Shown: one piece after another, positions 57,196 through 64,000 of the stretch
How positions within the stretch are numbered: position 1 is the first letter of the stretch
Layout: each line of letters opens with the position of its first letter
Assembly (NCBI RefSeq): GCF_022179085.1
Contig: NZ_BPQE01000018.1
Coordinates: forward strand, 1 to 64,000
Source: Methylobacterium aerolatum
GTDB lineage: Bacteria > Pseudomonadota > Alphaproteobacteria > Rhizobiales > Beijerinckiaceae
Direction of reading: 5' to 3'
Length of the DNA stretch: 64,000 nucleotides
Notes under the pieces: generated by a model
Databases searched by the model: none
What the model saw: the letters and a program-made list of their open reading frames with translations, nothing else
What the model was told of the DNA's origin: nothing
Translations under genes and position numbers: made by a program

Positions 57196-57413
57196 CTCGC
57201 CAGCATAACGGAACAAAAAGGAAACATCAAAGCCCCGGAGGACCGCCTCGCGGCGGCCGAACGCCATCGTTCAGGAGGGCGAACGGGACCCGGCGCAGCC
57301 GGGAGGGTGCGACCGAGTGGTTAACGCTTCCCGTACCGGACCGGAAGCCCGGAACCAAAGGGCAGGACTATCGTTGCGGAGTCACAACCTTGACTATCGC
57401 AAGGGTGCCGACC

Positions 57414-57599
57414 ATGACCCCGGAAGCGAACGAAGCCCGTCACCTCGACCTCGTCCGCTTCGAGCATGCCGCAGGCGCCGCCTTCGGCTATGAGGCCGAC
57501 GACGACCGCACCCCCGCCCGCTTCGCCGTGGCCCCCGCCGCCTTCGCAGTGGCGACCTTCGCCACCGCCGTTGCGGCGACACTCACCTATCTGATCTGA
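57414..57599 (+). CDS. Small membrane protein
   Basis: A 61-residue protein: a charged N-terminal half (HLDLVRFEHAAGAAFGYEADDDRTPAR) and a C-terminal membrane helix (about 38-60, VAPAAFAVATFATAVAATLTYLI). aaggg precedes the ATG. No family was recognised. It is supported by its composition and ribosome site rather than by homology. Confidence 0.5.
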   Translation: MTPEANEARHLDLVRFEHAAGAAFGYEADDDRTPARFAVAPAAFAVATFATAVAATLTYLI

Positions 57600-57732
57600 G
57601 CCGCATCCGACCGGGCCGGCCCGCGCACTCCCGTCCTTAGCGGGAGCAGCGAAGCAGGACGTCCGCAACGGTGCGCAACCCTGAATTGCTTCGCTCGACG
57701 CGCACTGACCGCGCGGGCGTGCGTCGGGATGC

Positions 57733-60399
57733 CTACCCCGACGCCTTCTTCTTCGGTGCGGCCTTCTTCGCGGCCGGCTTCTTGGCCGGGGCTTTCGTGT
57801 CGCCGTCCGACTTACGGGCGGTCGCCTTCTTCCGCGCCGGCGCCTTCTTACCGCCGCCGGCCTCGCGCTTGGCGGCGATGAGTTTCAGGGCCTCGTCCAG
57901 GGTCAGCGCCTCGGCGTTGGCCGATTTCGGCAACGTCGCGTTGACCTGACCGTCGGTGACGTAGGGGCCGTAGCGACCCGCCTTCACCACCACGTCGCGC
58001 CCGCTCTCGGCATCCTTGCCGAGCGACCGGCCGGGATCGCCCGCCGGGCGTCCGCGCCCGCCGCCCTGCTCCTTGGCCACGATGAGGTCGATCGCCCGGT
58101 TGCCGCCGATCTCCAGCACGTCGTCGTCCCGGCCGAGGTTGGCGTAGGTGCGCCCGTGCTGGACGTAGGGTCCGAAACGTCCGATCCCCGCGAGGATCGG
58201 CTCGCCGCTCTCGGGGTGCCGGGCCACCTCCCGGGGCAGGGAGAGGAGCGCCAGCGCCTTGTCGAGGTCGACATCGCCGGGCGACAGACCCCGGGGCAGG
58301 GAGGAGCGCTTCGGCTTCTCCGCGCCCTTGTCCGGGCTCGCGTCGCCGAGCTGAATGAACGGACCGAACCGCCCGTCGCGCACCGTCACCGGCAGGCCGG
58401 TCGTCGGGTCGTTGCCGAGCACGCGCACCCCCGGCTGGCCGCCGTCGAGGGAGGAGCCGTCACCCTCGCCGTTGACGCCGCTCGCCGAGAGCTGCCGGGT
58501 GTAGGTGCATTCGGGGTAGTTCGAGCAGCCGATGAAGGCGCCGAACTTGCCGAGCTTCAGGGAGAGCTGCCCCTCGCTGCAATTCGGGCAGCCGCGCGGA
58601 TCCTTGCCGTCCCCCCGGTCCGGGAAGATGTGGGGACCGAGCAAGCCGTTCAGGGCCTCCAGCACCTCCGCGACGCGCAACTCCTTGGTCTCGCCGATGG
58701 CGGCCGAGAAGTCGCGCCAGAAGTCGCGCAGGACCGTCCGCCAGTCGATCTCCGCGTTGGAGACGCGGTCCAGCTGCTCCTCCAGCCCGGCGGTGAAATC
58801 GTACTCGACGTAGCGGCGGAAGAAGCTTTCGAGGAAGCCCGTGACGAGCCGCCCCTTGTCCTCCGGCTGGAGCCGCTTCTTTTCGATTCTGACGTATTCG
58901 CGGTCGCGGAGGGTCTGGAGCACGGCGGCGTAGGTCGAGGGGCGGCCGATGCCGAGTTCCTCCATGCGCTTCACGAGGCTCGCCTCGGAGTAGCGCGGCG
59001 GCGGCTCGGTGAAGTGCTGGGTCGAGGCGATCTTCTCGCGCGTGAGGTCGTCGCCCGACGCCATCTTCGGCAGGCGGCGGCTCTCCTCGTCCTCCTCGTC
59101 GTCCTTGCCCTCCTGGTAGAGCGCCAGGAAGCCGTCGAACTTCACCACTTGGCCGGTGGCGCGCAGCTCGATCCGGCGCCCGCCGGCGGTGGCGTGGACA
59201 TCGACGGTGGTACGCTCCAGCTCGGCCGATTCCATCTGGCTCGCCATGGTGCGGGTCCAGATGAGCTCGTAGAGGCGGGCCTGATCCGGCTCGAGGTAGC
59301 GGGCAACGCTCTTCGGAAGGCGGCCCATGTCGGTGGGGCGCACCGCCTCGTGCGCTTCCTGCGCGTTCTTCGCCTTCACGCTGTACTTGCGCGGGGCGCC
59401 CGGCACGTAGCGGTCGCCGAACTCGCGGCCAATCACCTTCCGGGCGTCGGCGATGGCCTCAGGCGCCATGTCGACGCCGTCGGTCCGCATGTAGGTGATG
59501 ATGCCCACCGTCTCGCCGCCGACATCGACGCCCTCGTAGAGCCGCTGCGCGACGCGCATCGTCTGGGCCGGGGCCATCCCGAGCTTGCGGGACGCCTCCT
59601 GCTGCAGGGTCGAGGTGGTGAAGGGCGGCTGCGGATGGCGCTTGGCGGGCTTGGCCTCGACGCTCGCCACCTGGAAGATCGCGGCTTCCAGCGCCTTCTT
59701 GAAGGCGGCGGCCTCCTCGGCATTGCCGACGTCGAGCCGCTGGATGCGCTTGCCGTCCGCGCCGACGAGCCGCGCCTCGAAGGTCGCCCCGTCCTTCGTG
59801 GCGAGCGTCGCGACGATGGACCAGTATTCACGGGGGCGGAACGCCTCGATCTCCATCTCGCGCTCGACCACGAGGCGCAGCGCCACCGACTGCACCCGTC
59901 CCGCCGACTTGGCGCCGGGCAGCTTGCGCCACAGGACCGGCGAGAGCTTGAAGCCCACGAGGTAATCGAGCGCCCGGCGGGCGAGGTAGGCATCGACCAG
60001 CGCCTGGTCGATCTGGCGCGGCTTGCGCATCGCCTGCTCGACGGAGGACTTGGTGATGGCGTTGAAGGTCACGCGCTCGACGGGCACGCCCTTCAGCACC
60101 TTGCGCGCGGTGAGCGCCTCCAGCACGTGCCAGGAGATCGCCTCGCCCTCGCGATCCGGGTCGGTGGCGAGAATCAGCTTCTCCGCGCCCTTCACGGCCT
60201 TGGCGATCTCGCTGACCCGCTTCGAGCCGCGATCCTCCAGCTCCCACACCATGTGGAAGTCCTGCTCGGGATCCACCGAGCCGTCCTTCGCGGGCAGGTC
60301 GCGGATATGGCCGAAGGAGGCGATCACCTCGTAGTCGCGGCCGAGATATTTGTTGATCGTCTTGGCCTTGGCCGGCGACTCGACGACGACGACTTTCAT
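57733..60399 (-). CDS. topA: DNA topoisomerase I (type IA)
   Basis: Relaxes negative supercoils. The 888 residues start with the TOPRIM domain (MKVVVVESPAKAKTINKYLG, ATDPDREGEAISWH). The active-site Tyr303 is in GIITYMRTDGVDM. HEAVRPTD and GRPSTYAAVLQTL mark the cleavage domain. One Cys4 zinc finger (CPNCSEGQ...CSNYPECTY) near 590 is followed by topoisomerase C-terminal repeats (GRFGPFIQLGD, GRFGPYVQHG, GRYGPYVTDG) and a Lys/Ala-rich tail. ATG 60399 is the standard start. Confidence 0.98.
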   Translation of the reverse strand: MKVVVVESPAKAKTINKYLGRDYEVIASFGHIRDLPAKDGSVDPEQDFHMVWELEDRGSKRVSEIAKAVKGAEKLILATDPDREGEAISWHVLEALTARKVLKGVPVERVTFNAITKSSVEQAMRKPRQIDQALVDAYLARRALDYLVGFKLSPVLWRKLPGAKSAGRVQSVALRLVVEREMEIEAFRPREYWSIVATLATKDGATFEARLVGADGKRIQRLDVGNAEEAAAFKKALEAAIFQVASVEAKPAKRHPQPPFTTSTLQQEASRKLGMAPAQTMRVAQRLYEGVDVGGETVGIITYMRTDGVDMAPEAIADARKVIGREFGDRYVPGAPRKYSVKAKNAQEAHEAVRPTDMGRLPKSVARYLEPDQARLYELIWTRTMASQMESAELERTTVDVHATAGGRRIELRATGQVVKFDGFLALYQEGKDDEEDEESRRLPKMASGDDLTREKIASTQHFTEPPPRYSEASLVKRMEELGIGRPSTYAAVLQTLRDREYVRIEKKRLQPEDKGRLVTGFLESFFRRYVEYDFTAGLEEQLDRVSNAEIDWRTVLRDFWRDFSAAIGETKELRVAEVLEALNGLLGPHIFPDRGDGKDPRGCPNCSEGQLSLKLGKFGAFIGCSNYPECTYTRQLSASGVNGEGDGSSLDGGQPGVRVLGNDPTTGLPVTVRDGRFGPFIQLGDASPDKGAEKPKRSSLPRGLSPGDVDLDKALALLSLPREVARHPESGEPILAGIGRFGPYVQHGRTYANLGRDDDVLEIGGNRAIDLIVAKEQGGGRGRPAGDPGRSLGKDAESGRDVVVKAGRYGPYVTDGQVNATLPKSANAEALTLDEALKLIAAKREAGGGKKAPARKKATARKSDGDTKAPAKKPAAKKAAPKKKASG

Positions 60400-60539
60400 C
60401 CAGAACCCTCTGCCCCCTGAGGGGGCCGTGGCGCGACGGAATGTGCGGAGTGCGCGCGAGCCCGCCGCCGGCCGGGGTCTCGCGGGGCGGAGAAGTGGGT
60501 GACTGGCGGCGGGTTGTCAAATGGCGGGCATCGGCAACG

Positions 60540-60633
60540 CCGTCCTTGCGAGCGCAGCGAAGCAATCCAGGGCAGCGGGACGCCTCCGAACGGTGCGCGT
60601 CCCTGGGTTGCTTCGCTGCGCCCGCAACGACGG
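60540..60633. repeat. Family A interspersed palindromic repeat, copy 5 (best preserved)
   Basis: The left arm ccttgcgagcgcagcgaagc then aatccaggg, and the right arm ccctgggttgcttcgctgcg then cccgcaacgacgg, pair with few mismatches around cagcgggacgcctccgaacg. It lies between the molybdoenzyme stop and the topA start. Confidence 0.88.
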
Positions 60634-60678
60634 TCAGGGGTCCACCGACGGATGCGGCCCAAGGCCCTCGGCCGTGCC

Positions 60679-61596
60679 TCAGATCCCCGCGTACCACTCG
60701 TAGCCCCGGTCCTCCCAGTAGCCGCCCTTGCCCTCGCCGAGGCCGGCGAGGGAGGAGACCATCTCCACCCGCATGACGTATTTGGCGTTCTTGTAGCCGA
60801 GCTGACGCTCCACCCGCAGGCGCAGGGGGGCGCCGTTCGAGACCGGCAGGGACTTGCCGTTGAGGTCGTAGGCCAGGATCGTCTGCGGGTTGAAGGCGTC
60901 GAACAAGTCGATGCTCTCGTAGTAGCGGATCGGGCGGCGGCCCGCCTCCGCGTCGTCGTTGGCGGCGGCGTCCGCCGCGCCGGTGGGCGAACCGCCCCAG
61001 TCCCCGGCCGCCGCCAGCTGGACATAGGCCGCATGGGCCGCGCGCACCGTGCCCGGCTCCGAGGGGCGCAGCCACGCTCCGTCGGCGGAGGCGTATTCGA
61101 GGGTGTCGGCGCAGTGGAAAACGGCGTAGCGCGCCTGCGGTTTCAGCCCGGCCTTCTTCAGGAGTTCCGCGAGCGGCACGCCGGACCATTTCCCGATGCA
61201 GCTCCAGCCCTCGACGCAATCGTGCCGGGTGATCTGGGTGCGGGAGGGCAGGGCGCGCAGGTCCGCGAGGCTGAGCGACAGGGGCGTCTCGACGAGACCA
61301 TCGACCGTGAGACGGAACTCGGAAAAATTCTTCGCGGCCAGAGCCTTGTAGGCGCTGTCGGGCGGATCGATCGAGCCGTTGGGCTTGAACCAGGGCGAGA
61401 TCATCGAGTCGGGGAATTCCCGCGCCGTGGTCTGCCCCGACATGAGAAGGCGCTGCACGTAGAGGTTGGCATCCTCCCCGAGACGGAGGGTGCGGCGGCC
61501 GGCGTCCGTCTCGGCGAAGCGGTCGCAGCCGGTGAGCAGGGAGGTGCCGAGGAGGCCGGCGGTGGCGGTGATCAGGCGGCGGCGGTGCAGGATCAT
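60679..61596 (-). CDS. Molybdopterin-dependent oxidoreductase (sulfite oxidase fold)
   Basis: A 305-residue periplasm-type molybdoenzyme. An N-terminal Arg-rich hydrophobic signal (MILHRRRLITATAGLLGTSLL) ends in a lipobox-like TGC. The sulfite-oxidase Moco domain carries the molybdenum-ligand Cys in RHDCVEGWSCIGKW and GVPLAELLKKAG; the end, ERQLGYKNAKYVMRVE then GYWEDRGYEWYAGI, is highly family-typical. An insertion (GGSPTGAADAAANDDAEAG) interrupts the usual region before YYESIDL. It overlaps the cytochrome b gene (ATGA), so both form one electron-transfer unit. The substrate is unknown. Confidence 0.88.
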   Translation of the reverse strand: MILHRRRLITATAGLLGTSLLTGCDRFAETDAGRRTLRLGEDANLYVQRLLMSGQTTAREFPDSMISPWFKPNGSIDPPDSAYKALAAKNFSEFRLTVDGLVETPLSLSLADLRALPSRTQITRHDCVEGWSCIGKWSGVPLAELLKKAGLKPQARYAVFHCADTLEYASADGAWLRPSEPGTVRAAHAAYVQLAAAGDWGGSPTGAADAAANDDAEAGRRPIRYYESIDLFDAFNPQTILAYDLNGKSLPVSNGAPLRLRVERQLGYKNAKYVMRVEMVSSLAGLGEGKGGYWEDRGYEWYAGI

Positions 61597-62474
61597 CGGG
61601 CGCTCTCCCCGGCAGGCCGAACCTTGCCGATGCTGAACCAGCCGGTGATCATCCCGCGCAGGTTGTTGGCGACGCCCGAGACCAGCACGAGCACGAGGTG
61701 GACGACCACGAAGAGCACCAGCAACCCGGCGGCGATGAAGTGGACGCTCCGGGCCGATTGCCGGCCGCCGAACAGCTCCGGCAGCCACGGCCACGCGGCA
61801 TCGACGCCCGGCGACATGGCGAGCCCGGCGAGCACCATGGCGGGCAGCAGCACCAGCACCACGCCGCAATAGGTGAGCTTCTGGATGACGTTGTAACGCT
61901 TGGCCTCCTCGCCCTCGGGGAATTTCAGGAGCAGGTGCTCCTTCACCGAGCCGCCGAAGTCGCGGATCTGGTCGCCCTCGGGGATCAGGCGGCGGCGAAG
62001 CTGGCCCGAGAACAGGCCGTAGAGGAGGTAGATCGCGCCGTTGATCACGAGGAACCACGCGAACAGGAAGTGCCAGCGCCGCCCGGTGGCGAGGTCCTGG
62101 CCCGAGGGGAGGGTGGCCCAGGCGGGGAAGGCCCGGTCGGCCTCGACGCCGCCGCTCGTGGACAGCCCGAGCACGCCCGTCGTGTCGAACTTGCGCTCGC
62201 CGAGATAGACCACGCCCCGGTTCGCCCCGCCGCTCTCCTCGCTCGTGATGGCGAGCGCGGGCGTGTCGAAGGTCGAGACGGAGCCCCAGTACAGGGCCGG
62301 GTGGGCGTTGAAGATCTGCAGGCCGCTCATCAGCAGCACCAGCAGCACGGCGGCGTTGATCCAGTGGGTCAGGCGGATCACCAGCGGATGCCGGTAGATC
62401 AGGCGCCGCCCGTTCCGGCCGATCCGCTCGGGGGCATCCTTGTCGGGGGCGTCGATGGCAGGCGAGGCGGTCAC
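61593..62474 (-). CDS. Di-haem cytochrome b561/b6-type membrane subunit
   Basis: A 293-residue membrane protein with about four to five helices and histidines placed for two haems (RHPLVIRLTHWINAAV, WHFLFAWFLVINGAIYLLYG, SVHFIAAGLLVLFVVVHLVLVLVSG). Such subunits pass electrons between the quinone pool and a periplasmic molybdoenzyme. The stop overlaps the start of the molybdoenzyme gene. ATG 62474 was taken. Confidence 0.88.
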   Translation of the reverse strand: MTASPAIDAPDKDAPERIGRNGRRLIYRHPLVIRLTHWINAAVLLVLLMSGLQIFNAHPALYWGSVSTFDTPALAITSEESGGANRGVVYLGERKFDTTGVLGLSTSGGVEADRAFPAWATLPSGQDLATGRRWHFLFAWFLVINGAIYLLYGLFSGQLRRRLIPEGDQIRDFGGSVKEHLLLKFPEGEEAKRYNVIQKLTYCGVVLVLLPAMVLAGLAMSPGVDAAWPWLPELFGGRQSARSVHFIAAGLLVLFVVVHLVLVLVSGVANNLRGMITGWFSIGKVRPAGESAR

Positions 62475-62597
62475 GCGTCCTGTCTCCCGGGCGGTGCTTC
62501 GATTTTGCGCAATACGTGTGGCAGCGGCCGCCGGTTACCAGCCGCGACGAAATTGTCGCGGGGGGAGAGGGTGGCGGCACTGATCCCGACCGCTTCG

Positions 62598-62692
62598 CCG
62601 TCTTTGCGAGCGCAGCGAAGCAATAGAGGGCAGCGGGACGCTTCCAGAAGGTGGCGGATCCCTGGATGGCTTCGCTGCTGTCGCAAGGACGC
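62598..62692. repeat. Family A interspersed palindromic repeat, copy 6
   Basis: Arms tttgcgagcgcagcgaagca and ggcttcgctgctgtcgcaag with core cagcgggacgcttccagaag. It sits in the divergent gap between the cytochrome b gene and pyrB. Nothing else was recognised in 62475-62841. Confidence 0.85.
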
Positions 62693-62841
62693 CGAGGATT
62701 TTAGCGATGGTCCGATTCGTTCGGCCGGTCACACGGCATGAGCGAGCGGCTCGGACGAGGGCCAGCAGCTTGTCTCAGGCAGGCGAGAGCCAACCAATCG
62801 CTTGCGGGACGCACCCCCACCGCCTACACCCGGCCCCTGCC

Positions 62842-63789
62842 ATGACCGCTTCCGCGCCCGCGCCGTTCCCCCACCGGCACCTCCTCGGCATCGAGGGGTT
62901 GAACCGGCTCGACATCGAGGGGCTGCTCGATGCCGCCGACGCGGCGGTGGACGTTTCCCGGCAGGTGGAGAAGAAGCGCACGACGCTCCGGGGCCGGACG
63001 CAGATCAACCTGTTCTTCGAGCCCTCGACGCGGACGCAATCCTCCTTCGAGCTGGCCGGCAAGCGCCTCGGCGCCGACGTGATGAACATGTCGGTGGCCT
63101 CCTCGTCGGTGAAGAAGGGCGAGACCCTGATCGACACCGCCGCGACCCTGAACGCCATGCGGCCGGACATCATCGTGGTGCGCCACCAGTCGGCGGGGGC
63201 GGTGCATCTGCTCGCCCGCAAGGTCGATTGCTCGGTGATCAACGCCGGCGACGGCGCGCACGAGCACCCGACCCAGGCCCTGCTCGACGCCCTGACCATC
63301 CGCCGGAACAAGGGGCGGATCGAGGGGCTCCGGGTCGCCATCTGCGGCGACGTCCTTCATTCGCGGGTGGCCCGCTCGAACCTGATCCTGCTCCAGGCGA
63401 TGGGCGCGCAGGTGCGCCTCGTGGCGCCCTCGACCCTGCTGCCCGCGGGGATCGAGCGATTCGGCGTCGAGACCTTCACCGACATGCGCAAGGGCCTCGA
63501 CGGCTGCGACATCGTCATGATGCTGCGCCTCCAGCGGGAGCGGATGAACGGCTCCTTCGTGCCCTCCGTGAAGGAGTATTTCCGCTATTACGGCCTCGAT
63601 GCCGAGAAACTGTCCTGCGCCGCCCCCGACGCCCTGGTGATGCATCCGGGTCCCATGAACCGCGGCGTCGAGATCGCCTCCGAGATCGCCGACGGGGCGC
63701 AATCCCTCATCCGCGAGCAGGTGGAGATGGGCGTGGCCGTGCGCATGGCCGTGCTCGATGCCCTGTCCCGGCACCTGCCCAACGGGTGA
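62842..63789 (+). CDS. pyrB: Aspartate carbamoyltransferase catalytic subunit
   Basis: Joins carbamoyl phosphate to aspartate in pyrimidine synthesis. The 315 residues contain [23 protein letters not shown], the [13 protein letters not shown] loop, [33 protein letters not shown], and [15 protein letters not shown] 62842 starts [20 protein letters not shown]; the frame extends upstream without support. The usual partner pyrC is not adjacent. Confidence 0.98.
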   Translation: MTASAPAPFPHRHLLGIEGLNRLDIEGLLDAADAAVDVSRQVEKKRTTLRGRTQINLFFEPSTRTQSSFELAGKRLGADVMNMSVASSSVKKGETLIDTAATLNAMRPDIIVVRHQSAGAVHLLARKVDCSVINAGDGAHEHPTQALLDALTIRRNKGRIEGLRVAICGDVLHSRVARSNLILLQAMGAQVRLVAPSTLLPAGIERFGVETFTDMRKGLDGCDIVMMLRLQRERMNGSFVPSVKEYFRYYGLDAEKLSCAAPDALVMHPGPMNRGVEIASEIADGAQSLIREQVEMGVAVRMAVLDALSRHLPNG

Positions 63790-63920
63790 ACATCCCCGGG
63801 TAAACCCTTCCCAAACAAAGCGGCTCGCCTTTCACCAAGGTCGGCTTGCCTAGGGTGCCGACCTGACGCAGTTTCAGGGCCGAGACCCGCGCCGGCGGCG
63901 CCGCGACTGCAGAATCGTTC

Positions 63921-64000
63921 ATGAGCACCTACACCCTCGCCGACCTCGACCGGCTCGTAGCCAGCCGGGCCGGCACCGATCCGGGCGCCTCCTACACCGC
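63921..64000 (+). CDS. hisE: Phosphoribosyl-ATP diphosphatase, N-terminal fragment
   Basis: Only the first 26 codons are in the window. TYTLADLDRLVASRAGTDPG followed by ASYT matches the opening of alphaproteobacterial HisE. The gene runs off the right edge. The assignment rests on this short N-terminus. Confidence 0.55.
   Translation, partial: MSTYTLADLDRLVASRAGTDPGASYT

Overview
The window is high-GC (visibly about 70%) alphaproteobacterial chromosome and most resembles Methylobacterium/Methylorubrum (Methylobacteriaceae). The reasons are an H4MPT/methanofuran-linked C1 gene pair (18375-20359), a hopanoid-modification cluster (20708-30602), Rhizobiales-type housekeeping neighbours (eno, ftsB-like, pdhA-pdhB-DUF5076-pdhC-lpd; argB; queF; parE; topA; pyrB), an Omp25/RopB-like barrel protein, and GTG/TTG starts at several genes. 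No rRNA, tRNA, phage, insertion sequence with a transposase, or CRISPR array was seen.

Layout. 1-8425: lytic transglycosylase, LysE exporter, rplS, a DUF1127/MocR divergent pair around a perfect 30-bp palindrome, a metallopeptidase/HAD phosphatase/argB group, and UDP-glucose dehydrogenase. 8793-17593: a two-gene operon of a 2479-residue fully reducing type I polyketide synthase overlapping an alpha-oxoamine synthase by 4 bp, which predicts a long-chain amino ketone (sphingoid-like) product. 17696-20359: leuD, then a divergent HisA-like gene and a hydantoinase-like H4MPT-pathway gene with a 66-residue companion. 20708-31991: hpnH, hpnN, hpnK-J-I-M-L, and facing hpnL across 213 bp an amidinotransferase. 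HpnI, HpnK and HpnJ build the bacteriohopanetetrol cyclitol ether headgroup, and guanidinylated cyclitol ethers are known from Methylobacterium, so this amidinotransferase is a strong candidate for the guanidinylating enzyme. 32140-36910: hydrolase, kdsA, a methyltransferase, small secreted proteins, queF. 37122-45929: eno, ftsB-like and the pyruvate dehydrogenase operon, which carries extra genes (DUF5076, Uma2, DUF559). 46106-50805: paired PEGA-like lipoproteins (the second frameshifted), threonine dehydratase, an IscA-type protein and a diguanylate cyclase. 51053-64000: DEAD-box helicase, outer-membrane barrel, PRC-barrel protein, parE, topA, a molybdoenzyme with a cytochrome b partner, pyrB and the start of a hisE-like gene.

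Three families of structured dispersed repeats fill the gene borders: (A) a ~95-bp imperfect palindrome, five full copies and one half copy; (B) a C/G-rich inverted repeat that occurs as a 110-bp gene-less element and as the 37-bp ends of a 499-bp cassette carrying a DUF559 nuclease inside the pdh operon; (C) a ~100-bp element of consecutive hairpins, three copies. The DUF559 cassette, whose protein ends inside its own terminal repeat, and the hopanoid amidinotransferase are the two observations most likely to be new biology.
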